A stretch of DNA of 64,000 nucleotides from Mucilaginibacter xinganensis (GTDB lineage Bacteria > Bacteroidota > Bacteroidia > Sphingobacteriales > Sphingobacteriaceae): positions 1,240,001 through 1,304,000 of the forward strand of contig NZ_CP022743.1 in NCBI RefSeq assembly GCF_002257585.1, written 5' to 3'. The notes under the pieces were generated by a model. It was not told the origin of the DNA, made no database searches, and was given only the letters and a program-made list of their open reading frames with translations. How positions within the stretch are numbered: the stretch's first letter is position 1; the number at the start of each line of letters is the position of its first letter. A program made the translations under genes and the position numbers. Below, piece after piece: positions 37,042-44,374 of this stretch.

Positions 37042-38013
37042 GTGAAACTAAAAATAAAATTACCAACCCGTTTGTTCACAGCAATCGCATGCATGGGTAG
37101 TTGCCTGTTATTAATACAGACCAACTTACAAGCGCAGGATAGTGCTGCTGTAGCGAAAGAAGCAATTACTCCATCAAAGCCCAAACCGGTAAAAAACACT
37201 TTTCAAAGCGTGTGGATAATTGACAATCAAACTGTAATGGTACCGGTAAAAGGTACATTTGAAATGGATATTCAGCACAGGTTTGGAACCGTTGACAAAG
37301 GCTACGAGGATTTTTGGGGCCTGTTCGCTTCATCAAACATCCGCATCGGTGTTAGCTATGCTCCCATCAATAATCTTAACCTGGGTATCGGACTTGATAA
37401 GTTTGATATGCTTTGGGACGGAAGCGCAAAATACGCTATCATTAAACAAACCAAAGGTACCTACCCCGTAAGCGTCACCTACTATGGCGATTTGGCAATT
37501 GATACCCGGAAAGATGTAGGTAACACACTTTTCACCCATAATTCAGACCGCATAATTTCTTTTAACCAGTTGATTATTGCCCGTAAGATTAATGATAAAC
37601 TGTCTTTACAGGTAGCCCCAAGCATAACGCATCAAAATGCGGTAAAGGGGTACTACACAAAAAATGACAGTACCGGCCAAACTATTTTCCAGGAAATGAA
37701 ACACGACCACTTTGCTGTTGCTATTTCAGGCCGGTATAAGTTAGGCGACGCAACCGCTGTGATAGTTAATTATGATCAACCGCTAACAAAGCATGCTACC
37801 GATAACCCAAGCCCTAATTTATCTTTTGGATTTGAGTTTGCTACAAGCGGCCATACTTTTCAACTGTTTATGGGTAACTATTCCATGCTGAACCAGGGTA
37901 AAAACAACCTGTATAATACCAATAGTGCTTTTAACTATACGCAGGCAGATGGTACGAAAGTTAAAGGCGGCAAATTCGTCATTGGCTTTAATATTACCCG
38001 CTTATGGAATTAG
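37042..38013 (+). CDS. DUF5777-like outer-membrane beta-barrel protein
   Basis: 323 aa. GTG start with a signal peptide (LFTAIACMGSCLLLIQTNLQA). The mature chain is made of alternating strands (DIQHRFGTVDKGYEDFWGLF, IRIGVSYAPINNLNLGIGL, ISFNQLIIARKINDKLSLQV) and ends in a terminal strand GKFVIGFNITRLWN, the ending of an outer-membrane barrel. It fits the DUF5777 family, whose function is undescribed. It follows the haem-motif lipoprotein by 20 bases. Whether it makes a conduit or a scaffold is unknown. Confidence 0.75.
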   Translation: MKLKIKLPTRLFTAIACMGSCLLLIQTNLQAQDSAAVAKEAITPSKPKPVKNTFQSVWIIDNQTVMVPVKGTFEMDIQHRFGTVDKGYEDFWGLFASSNIRIGVSYAPINNLNLGIGLDKFDMLWDGSAKYAIIKQTKGTYPVSVTYYGDLAIDTRKDVGNTLFTHNSDRIISFNQLIIARKINDKLSLQVAPSITHQNAVKGYYTKNDSTGQTIFQEMKHDHFAVAISGRYKLGDATAVIVNYDQPLTKHATDNPSPNLSFGFEFATSGHTFQLFMGNYSMLNQGKNNLYNTNSAFNYTQADGTKVKGGKFVIGFNITRLWN

Positions 38014-38074
38014 TAATTGATGTTATGTCAATACGTAATGTTCTTTTATCAATTAATAATTAAATAAAAAACCC

Positions 38075-38482
38075 ATGAAAATGAAATTAATGTTAACAAC
38101 CTCGGTATTTGCTTTAAGCATGATGAGCATTGCATTTACCACAATACAAAAAACCAAGCCATGGCCCGTTCCTGACAAGAATGCAAAAACAGCCAACCCG
38201 GTTAAATCAAGCAAGGAATCAATTGCTGAAGGAAAATCACTTTGGAACCTGCATTGTGCATCATGCCATGGCAAAACAGGTTTAGGTGACGGCAGTAAAG
38301 CGGCCCAGCTTAAAACTCAGCCGGAGGATATGACTAAAGGAGCTGCACAGTCGCAGTCAGACGGATCTCTTTTCTACAAGATCTCAGAAGGACGCGACGA
38401 TATGCCAAGCTTTAAGAAAAAGATCCCTGAAGCTGAAGATATCTGGAATGTAGTGAACTATATCCGTACACTGAAGAAGTAA
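38075..38482 (+). CDS. Periplasmic monohaem cytochrome c
   Basis: 135 aa. The N-terminal hydrophobic segment (KLMLTTSVFALSMMSIAF) is a signal or anchor. Haem c site CASCHGKTGLGDG (Cys 61, Cys 64, His 65), with Met 110 in GRDDMPSFKKKI as the likely axial ligand and WNVVNYIRTL at the end. This is a class I cytochrome of about 10 kDa. A perfect hairpin follows the stop codon by 8 bases. It is the natural acceptor or donor for the iron-sulfur/NrfD pair downstream. Confidence 0.92.
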   Translation: MKMKLMLTTSVFALSMMSIAFTTIQKTKPWPVPDKNAKTANPVKSSKESIAEGKSLWNLHCASCHGKTGLGDGSKAAQLKTQPEDMTKGAAQSQSDGSLFYKISEGRDDMPSFKKKIPEAEDIWNVVNYIRTLKK

Positions 38483-38490
38483 TAATATCC

Positions 38491-38518
38491 AGTCATAACC
38501 GGCTTGCCGGTTATGACT
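38491..38518 (+). other. Perfect 12-bp intercistronic hairpin
   Basis: Stem AGTCATAACCGG (38491-38502) with CCGGTTATGACT (38507-38518), loop CTTG. The bases after it are ATTAAAAATC, not a T run, so it may be an mRNA stabiliser or partial terminator between the cytochrome gene and the iron-sulfur genes. Confidence 0.75.
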
Positions 38519-38601
38519 ATTAAAAATCAATAATCATAAAGTTAACTGTTCGGCGGGATAATCACTTTAAACCGCCGGATGGCCTAACTTATGCCATATA
38601 A

Positions 38602-38613
38602 TGACACCCGTCT
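38602..38613. promoter_or_regulatory. Imperfect CRP/FNR-type dyad before the Tat-type small protein
   Basis: TGACACCCGTCT matches TGAC-N4-GTCA with one mismatch, 14 bases upstream of the ATG at 38628. At that place it would sit over a leader or act as a repressor site. Chance cannot be excluded. Confidence 0.3.
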
Positions 38614-38627
38614 AAAGCATAAATATT

Positions 38628-38906
38628 ATGAATAACCAGGAAGAAATAACACCGGAAAATTCAGCATCCCGAAGAAGGTTTGTTTGGAAAGCAGGTGCTT
38701 TAACTGTAGTTGCAGCTGTTTCAGCTTCATTAGGGTTGCCTTTTTTTACAAAAAAAAATAAAATTTCACCCAGTCCCGAAGTTAAATGCGGAACAGTAAG
38801 GATGCTCACACAAGATGGCAGGCTGGTAGATGTTGACGCATCCCTGTTAACCGCAAACCGCAAAAAGGTATCAGACAGTGAACTCAAAAACTGGATAAAG
38901 AAATAA
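38628..38906 (+). CDS. 92-residue Tat-signal-like protein, paralogous to the N-terminus of the next gene
   Basis: The N-terminus has SRRRFVWKAG followed by a hydrophobic stretch (ALTVVAAVSASLGLPFF), a Tat-type signal. The remaining 45 residues (VKCGTVRMLTQDGRLVDVDASLL...KVSDSELKNWI) align with residues about 42-80 of the next protein (KKVKLLSVDGEEIEVDEAFL...VSNTEARIGI). There is a single cysteine and no cluster motif. The next gene begins 28 bases on. It may be an accessory or assembly subunit of the iron-sulfur complex. Function unknown. Confidence 0.65.
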   Translation: MNNQEEITPENSASRRRFVWKAGALTVVAAVSASLGLPFFTKKNKISPSPEVKCGTVRMLTQDGRLVDVDASLLTANRKKVSDSELKNWIKK

Positions 38907-38933
38907 AAGGAGATTCCTCAAAGGAAAACTAAA

Positions 38934-39857
38934 ATGGAAAATAATTCAAGAAGAGACTTTTTATTAACCGGCTTAATTACCGCCGGCTTAGTATCAGGAT
39001 GTACACCAAAAACTGATCCTTTTGAGGCCGGGGCCAGTGACATAGCCGTACCATCAGGAAAAAAAGTAAAGCTGCTATCTGTTGACGGAGAAGAGATAGA
39101 GGTGGATGAGGCATTTTTAAAGCCTGTTCCCCACATGCCCCCTGTTAGCAATACCGAAGCCAGGATAGGCATCCCCGGGAAAAAGTTTGTAATGGTTATT
39201 GACCTTTCCAGGTGTAAAAACCTAAAAAAATGCCAATCGGCATGTAACCATGCCCATGAATTGAACCCCGGCGAAAACTGGATTAAAGTGGACCCGATGC
39301 AGGATGCCGAGCATACTGCTCCTTATTGGGAACCAACCACTTGTATGCATTGCGATGAGCCACCCTGTGTTAAGGTTTGCCCGGTTGATGCAACCTTTAA
39401 AAGGCAGGATGGAATTGTTTTGATTGACAGCGACCGTTGTATAGGCTGCCGCTTCTGTATGGCTGCCTGCCCGTATTCAACAAGGGTATTTAACTGGGGC
39501 GAGCCGGAAATTGCGCCTGCCATTGCCGCTCTGCCATACTCATGCGAAACCAGCGTTCCTCAAAAAAAGGGAACGGTAGGCAAATGTGATTTTTGTGCAG
39601 ATATGACCAGGATGGGCGAGTTACCGCATTGTGTTTCGGCATGTCCGAACGGCGTTTTTGCTTTTGGTGATCTTAACGAGGATTCAGTAAGCAATGGCGC
39701 AGAAACTTTCAGGTTCAGTGACCTGATTAAAGACAAAGGCGGCTACCGCTTAATGGAAGATTTGGGAACTAAACCAAGTGTTTATTACCTGCCGCCTGTA
39801 AGCCGTAATTTTCCTTTTGAATCAGGCCTTGAAAATGACAAGGTGCAGAATAAATAA
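38934..39857 (+). CDS. Tat-exported multi-cluster iron-sulfur protein, NrfC/DmsB/DsrO-like
   Basis: 307 aa. Tat signal NSRRDFLLTGLITAGLVSGC (residues 4-23), whose end also reads as a lipobox (Cys 23), so it may be a Tat lipoprotein. Cluster motifs: CX5CX3C at 94-104; CX2CX4CX3C at 137-149; CX2CX2CX3C at 169-179; CX2C...CX3C at 218-237. That gives 15 motif cysteines, one short of the usual 16 because the first motif lacks a Cys. It would pass electrons between the NrfD-like membrane protein 16 bases downstream and a periplasmic partner, probably the cytochrome c. No catalytic molybdopterin subunit is adjacent. Confidence 0.9.
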   Translation: MENNSRRDFLLTGLITAGLVSGCTPKTDPFEAGASDIAVPSGKKVKLLSVDGEEIEVDEAFLKPVPHMPPVSNTEARIGIPGKKFVMVIDLSRCKNLKKCQSACNHAHELNPGENWIKVDPMQDAEHTAPYWEPTTCMHCDEPPCVKVCPVDATFKRQDGIVLIDSDRCIGCRFCMAACPYSTRVFNWGEPEIAPAIAALPYSCETSVPQKKGTVGKCDFCADMTRMGELPHCVSACPNGVFAFGDLNEDSVSNGAETFRFSDLIKDKGGYRLMEDLGTKPSVYYLPPVSRNFPFESGLENDKVQNK

Positions 39858-39873
39858 CATTAAATAGCTAAAC

Positions 39874-41181
39874 GTGGAAAATTCAATAATAGATGAAAAA
39901 ATAATAAACGACCTGTTGCCCCAAAAATTTGGTAAGGCCGGCAAAATATGGGTTGCATTATTAACGGTGGTTTGTTTGATAGGCCTGTTTGCCTATTACC
40001 GCCAGATACGATACGGTTTGGTAGTTACTGCAATGCGCGATTATGTTTCGTGGGGTATTTACATTTCAAACTTTGTATTTTTTGTTGCCATAAGCCTGGT
40101 GGGGTCTTTAATAACAGCCATATTTAGGTTAGCGGGTGTTAAATGGGGATCGCCGCTTACCCGTATCGCTGAGATCATAGCGGTGGCGGCAATCATTTTT
40201 GCATCCCTTATTATTATTGTGGATATGGGTAGCCCCGAAAGGTTCTACAACCTGTTTACACATGGCCGCATTCAATCGCCTATTATCTGGGATGTAATAG
40301 TAATTACTACTTACTTTTTTATCAGCCTGCTGCTGTTATATTACCCCCTGCTGCCCGATATTAAAATATTGTTGCGCTATAAAGAAAAGTCAGGAAACCG
40401 GATGCATAAATTTTACAGCTACATCGGTTCGTTTTGGAAAGGTACGCCTGAACAATTTAAATTAAGCGAAAAGGCTATCAATATCCTTTGCGTAACGATT
40501 ATCCCGGTGGCCTTCACCATACACACGGTTACTTCATGGTTGTTTGCAACAACTTACAGACCCGGATGGGACAGTACCAACTTTGGCGCGTACTTTATTG
40601 CTGGTGCTTTTTTGGTTGGTTCAGGAGCGGTAGTAGTGGCCATGTATGTTTTCAGAAAAGCCTATCATCTTGAAAAATACATTACCGAAAATCATTTTGA
40701 AAAAATGGGCCGGGTGGTGGTATTGTTATCACTGCTTTACCTCTATTTCAATATGAACGAGTTCTTAACTCCTTTCTTTAAAATGAAAAAGTCAGAAGAA
40801 GGGTATTTAAACGGTCTGTTCAGCGGCGACTTTGCAACGGTGTTCTGGTTCGCCATTTTAATAGGCATGATCATCCCGATAATTATTTTGTTATTCAAAT
40901 CCGGTAGGAAGCCACTGCCGATGTTTATTGTAGGGGTAATGGTTATTGTTGGTGCCTGGTTTAAACGTTACTTAATTGTAACACCAACCCTGCTTCATCC
41001 CTTCCTGCCTATGCATGATGCCCCTGCAAGCTACCACCATTACTTTCCGAGCTGGGAAGAGTGGGCCATCACTATGGGTTCATTAGCCGGCGCGTTGTTA
41101 ATTATCACCATACTCGCAAGGGTTTTCCCAATCATTCCAATCCAAGAAACTTTAACAGAAGAACATGAAAAGGCTATATAA
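39874..41181 (+). CDS. NrfD/PsrC-family membrane protein
   Basis: 435 aa. GTG start. About ten hydrophobic helices from residue 25 to 425 in the NrfD/PsrC order, with the family segment YVSWGIYISNFVFFVA near helix 2 and MGSPERFYNLF after helix 3. These proteins bind quinol at the periplasmic face and exchange electrons with an iron-sulfur subunit such as the gene just upstream. The last 17 bases overlap the start of the Ig-like gene, so the two are coupled. Whether it takes or gives electrons here cannot be read from the sequence. Confidence 0.93.
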   Translation: MENSIIDEKIINDLLPQKFGKAGKIWVALLTVVCLIGLFAYYRQIRYGLVVTAMRDYVSWGIYISNFVFFVAISLVGSLITAIFRLAGVKWGSPLTRIAEIIAVAAIIFASLIIIVDMGSPERFYNLFTHGRIQSPIIWDVIVITTYFFISLLLLYYPLLPDIKILLRYKEKSGNRMHKFYSYIGSFWKGTPEQFKLSEKAINILCVTIIPVAFTIHTVTSWLFATTYRPGWDSTNFGAYFIAGAFLVGSGAVVVAMYVFRKAYHLEKYITENHFEKMGRVVVLLSLLYLYFNMNEFLTPFFKMKKSEEGYLNGLFSGDFATVFWFAILIGMIIPIIILLFKSGRKPLPMFIVGVMVIVGAWFKRYLIVTPTLLHPFLPMHDAPASYHHYFPSWEEWAITMGSLAGALLIITILARVFPIIPIQETLTEEHEKAI

Positions 41182-42043
41182 ATATTTCATTACGCTGGCT
41201 GCATTTGCTTTAGCATTTACCAGCTACAATGCCTTTGCACAAGCTGCACCCAAAGGAGACCTGAGCGTAGCCATTAGCTATTTTGTTAATAACAATACCG
41301 TTCCATCGTTGCTGGTGAGGGTAAAGACCAAGGTTGACGGACGGTTTCAACCGGTTGCCGGCATTACGCTTAATCTGTTCCTTGATAAGGATTCTGCGGG
41401 CACAGCTATTGGTAGTGTTACCACTAACAGGAAGGGCGAGGCCAGTATTTTTATCCCGGTATCGGTAAAAAAAGAATGGGCCAGCTCGGTAAAACACACT
41501 TTTTTAGCAACGTTTAAAGGGGATAAAAAGTTTGAGGAAGCCAAGGCCGACTTAACCGTGTCACGAGCCAAAATATTGCTGACTACCGCCGATAAAAGCA
41601 TTACGGCTACTGTTTTGGAAATGAAGGATACTGCTTGGGTGCCTGTAAAAGGCGTGGAGCTTAAAATAGCTGTAAAACGCCTTACCGGCGATCTCCCCGT
41701 GAATGAAACGCCCACTTTTACCACCGATTCTTTAGGTCAGGCCTCGGCAGATTTTAAAAGGGACAGCCTTCACGCCGGCAAATCAGGAAATATTACCCTG
41801 ATTGCTAAAGTTGAAGATAATGACCAGTACGGAAACCTCACCGTTGAAAAAACGGTGCCTTGGGGTGCCAAGTTTATCCCCGTTAACACTTTTAATGAAA
41901 GAACGCTTTATGCCACCCGGGATAAAGCGCCGGTTTGGCTGCAATTGATAGCCTACTCTATTTTGGCCGGCGTTTGGATAATTTTAATCTTCCTGGTATT
42001 TAACCTGTTTAAGATTAGAAAAATAGGCGGGCAGCTTGAATAA
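41165..42043 (+). CDS. Periplasmic Ig-like protein with C-terminal membrane anchor
   Basis: 292 aa. Signal peptide (KYFITLAAFALAFTSYNAFA), then two beta-sandwich segments (about 28-130 with GITLNLFLDKDSAGTAIGSV, and about 135-235 with VKGVELKIAVKRL), then one helix (about 258-282, QLIAYSILAGVWIILIFLVF) and a basic tail. No metal or haem motif. It is coupled to the NrfD-like gene, so it may brace the complex in the periplasm. Function is not known. Confidence 0.7.
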   Translation: MKRLYKYFITLAAFALAFTSYNAFAQAAPKGDLSVAISYFVNNNTVPSLLVRVKTKVDGRFQPVAGITLNLFLDKDSAGTAIGSVTTNRKGEASIFIPVSVKKEWASSVKHTFLATFKGDKKFEEAKADLTVSRAKILLTTADKSITATVLEMKDTAWVPVKGVELKIAVKRLTGDLPVNETPTFTTDSLGQASADFKRDSLHAGKSGNITLIAKVEDNDQYGNLTVEKTVPWGAKFIPVNTFNERTLYATRDKAPVWLQLIAYSILAGVWIILIFLVFNLFKIRKIGGQLE

Positions 42044-42071
42044 AAATCGCAAAGGGAATAAATATTAAGAG

Positions 42072-42100
42072 GACCGGCTGAAAGGCTGGTCTTTTTTTTT
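42072..42100 (+). terminator. Terminator of the NrfD-type electron-transfer cluster
   Basis: Stem GACCGGCT (42072-42079) with GGCTGGTC (42084-42091), two G-T pairs, short loop, then nine T on the plus strand. Confidence 0.85.
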
Positions 42101-42138
42101 ACTTATCTGTTATTAAACCGCTCCTCGCCAAATTAAAG

Positions 42139-43266
42139 CTATAGTTTGCTAAACCACCCTTTTCTCCAAAATATAATAACCTGAATAATGCCGATCACAA
42201 ACATGCCGCCAAGCGCATAAAAATAACCGTGAGGGTTGTAAAGCTCGGGTAGGTTGTCTGGCATTACTTTATTCGTTACAGGATCTACCCTGGAAAAGTT
42301 CATCCCATAAACACCTGCAATAAAGGTTAGGGGAATAAATATAACAGATATTATAGTGAGCACCTTCATAATCTCGTTCATTCGGTTGCTCACCATTGAA
42401 AGGTAGATATCCATTATACTGGAGGTAATTTCCTTGTAACTCTCAATCAGATCCATGATCTGGATGCAATGGTCGTAGGCATCCTTTAAAAATAGTTTTA
42501 CTTCGGGGTTTATCAGGGAGTTCTCGGTCCGCAGCATATCATTAATTTTGTCCCTTTCAGGCCAGCATGATCGCCTTAATACAATCAGGGTGCGTTTAAG
42601 CTGCTGCGTTTCAAACATAATACTTTTGTCCACATTCCCGTAAAGTCGGTCTTCAACCGTGTCCAGTTGGTCGCCCAGCTTGGCCAGCAAGGCAAAATAG
42701 CGGTCCAGTATGGTGTCTGTAAGGGCGTAGCACATATAGCCGGCCCCGGCAGTGCGAATGGCACCTTTACCGGAGGCAAGGCGGTTTTTTACCGCTTCAA
42801 AATATTCCTCATGTGTTTCTTCAAAAGTGATGATGACGTTATCTTTTACCAGGGCAGAAAACTGATTGTTAACAAGCTCATAGTCTTTTGTGAAATTTAT
42901 CATGCGGCTTACTGCAAACAAATAGTCGTCGTACTCATCAAATTTTGGCCGTTGGTGAATATTGGTAATGTCTTCGAGCACCAGCGGGTTAATGGTTAAA
43001 ATGGCGCCAATATCTTCAATCAGCCCGGCATCGCCCAGGCCCCTGATCTGTACCCAATGGGTATGGTCCGGGCATTTTTTAAACTGGTCGAGCACAACTT
43101 TTATACTTTTTCCTTCGTTGGTAACCAGTTCTTTCGCATTGTATGAAAATACGCAGATCAGCGGTTTTACAGCATCTTCAGGTATAATAATAGCCCCGGG
43201 GCTGTCACCAATGTTTCCTGCTTTTCTTCGGGGGTTATAGCGGATCCTTTTGATTGAGTGATTCAT
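42139..43266 (-). CDS. corA: Magnesium/cobalt transporter CorA
   Basis: 375 aa. Large N-terminal cytoplasmic domain with the long helix region (LFAVSRMINF...EDRLYGNVDKSIMFETQQLKR), and two C-terminal helices with the signature YGMNF between them (about residues 320-324) and the end of the loop preceding the last helix. The basic tail (FWRKGWFSKL) is typical. It forms a pentameric Mg2+ channel in the inner membrane. It is alone and converges on the electron-transfer cluster. Confidence 0.95.
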   Translation of the reverse strand: MNHSIKRIRYNPRRKAGNIGDSPGAIIIPEDAVKPLICVFSYNAKELVTNEGKSIKVVLDQFKKCPDHTHWVQIRGLGDAGLIEDIGAILTINPLVLEDITNIHQRPKFDEYDDYLFAVSRMINFTKDYELVNNQFSALVKDNVIITFEETHEEYFEAVKNRLASGKGAIRTAGAGYMCYALTDTILDRYFALLAKLGDQLDTVEDRLYGNVDKSIMFETQQLKRTLIVLRRSCWPERDKINDMLRTENSLINPEVKLFLKDAYDHCIQIMDLIESYKEITSSIMDIYLSMVSNRMNEIMKVLTIISVIFIPLTFIAGVYGMNFSRVDPVTNKVMPDNLPELYNPHGYFYALGGMFVIGIIQVIIFWRKGWFSKL

Positions 43267-43492
43267 TTAATGGATATAAATATAGAGGAACGAAATTTAG
43301 GGCTTTTTGTTGGAAATATATTGGTAAAGGTATTTAAGTGCCGGGTAGGCGCTGCAGCGGCGATATTTAATTATATCCGCGACAGGTTGCCCATAATCAA
43401 CGCGGGCTTTGCTTCTAATGACAATTCACCGATAATTAAATGACAATACAATGAACACACTTAATAATTTATCGCTGTACATTTGCTTAACG

Positions 43493-43511
43493 GTGTTAAA
43501 TTATTTAATGC
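43493..43511. promoter_or_regulatory. TetR operator-like repeat 1
   Basis: GTGTTAAATTATTTAATGC, 10 bases upstream of the tetR-type ATG. It matches two similar 19-mers downstream of that gene (consensus TGTTAA-N-NT-N-TTTAA). The position suggests autorepression. Confidence 0.6.
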
Positions 43512-43520
43512 CTATTCAAA

Positions 43521-44123
43521 ATGGCTAGTAAAGATAGAATATTACGATTGAAGGAAGAGACCAGGTGTAACATACTGGAAGCTGCCCTGCAGATTGTTAA
43601 GGAAGAAGGATGGCAAGCCTTGAGCATGCGCAAAATTGCCGACGTGATTGAATATACCGCTCCTATTATATATGAATACTTTTCAAATAAAGAAGCCATA
43701 CTATTAGAACTCAACCGCCAGGGTTATTTAAAATTGGCGAGGGAATTAACAGAAGCCCGAGATAGGCACCGTTTACCGGCTAAACAACTGGAAGATATGT
43801 GGCTTACCTATTGGAACTTTGCTTTTGCAAATAAAGAGCTTTACCAGGGAATGTTTGGCATAACTACCAATTGCAGCTGCGAACTTGTAAATGGCTTGCC
43901 TGAGGCAGATATCCCTTACGATCTTTTCAGCGGGGTAATAGGCGAGTTAATGAACAACAACGATCTGGAGGGTGACGTGATCTGTACCAAATATTACACC
44001 CTTTGGTCGGTTGTACACGGGTTGGTTTCCATTAACCTGTTAAGCCGGGGATCGTCTGACGAAATTAACCGCCATGTACTGAAAGATGCAATAGGAAGCA
44101 TTATAAAGTCTATGCAGGATTAA
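43521..44123 (+). CDS. TetR-family transcriptional regulator
   Basis: 200 aa. N-terminal helix-turn-helix: RCNILEAALQIVKEEGWQALSMRKIADVIEYTAPIIYEYFSNKEAILLEL, with the TetR signature spanning about residues 14-60. The C-terminal ligand domain (about 70-200) has the WHG-type pattern. It precedes an RND efflux operon on the same strand. Operator-like repeats lie before its own start and before the adaptor gene, so it probably represses both. The inducer is unknown. Confidence 0.92.
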   Translation: MASKDRILRLKEETRCNILEAALQIVKEEGWQALSMRKIADVIEYTAPIIYEYFSNKEAILLELNRQGYLKLARELTEARDRHRLPAKQLEDMWLTYWNFAFANKELYQGMFGITTNCSCELVNGLPEADIPYDLFSGVIGELMNNNDLEGDVICTKYYTLWSVVHGLVSINLLSRGSSDEINRHVLKDAIGSIIKSMQD

Positions 44124-44145
44124 TTTTTTTAACGAATTAAGAACA

Positions 44146-44164
44146 GTGTTAAGCTATTTAACAC
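44146..44164. promoter_or_regulatory. TetR operator-like repeat 2
   Basis: GTGTTAAGCTATTTAACAC is the core of a perfect 11-bp inverted repeat with a 5-base spacer (44142-44168). It lies between the tetR-type gene and the efflux adaptor gene. This is the most symmetrical copy. Confidence 0.7.
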
Positions 44165-44208
44165 TGTTAAATATATAATCGAATTATCAACATTAAATAA
44201 ATACAACT

Positions 44209-44310
44209 ATGAAAACACTGAACCAAACTCAATCTCAAATACCTAACACTGTTAAATTGTTTAATAGTGTTATAATATCTATTTCAAGTTCAGACCGGTG
44301 TTGCAGGTAG
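44209..44310 (+). CDS. Doubtful 33-codon ORF in the efflux leader
   Basis: ATG at 44209, stop TAG at 44308-44310, after an A/T-rich stretch typical of Bacteroidota start sites. It encodes a short Ser/Gln-rich peptide and spans operator-like repeat 3. It could be a leader peptide or chance; no signal peptide or homology is evident. Confidence 0.2.
   Translation: MKTLNQTQSQIPNTVKLFNSVIISISSSDRCCR
44249..44267. promoter_or_regulatory. TetR operator-like repeat 3
   Basis: CTGTTAAATTGTTTAATAG lies within a longer palindrome (44244-44272, 12 of 14 positions). It is 107 bases upstream of the adaptor gene, so it probably controls the efflux operon. Confidence 0.6.
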
Positions 44311-44374
44311 CAATCAGGGTTTCCTTGAATTCAAACACAAATACATACACACAACAACTCCATATAACATAATC

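Noticed and set aside
35187..42043. Alternative complex III (Act) operon
   Set aside because: The NrfD-type and ferredoxin subunits are present, but the pentahaem ActA, the large ActB, the second NrfD-like ActF and a nearby cytochrome oxidase are missing.
43258..43443. 61-codon plus-strand ORF overlapping the corA start
   Set aside because: No motif or membrane pattern, overlaps a real gene start and has no promoter signal; likely chance.
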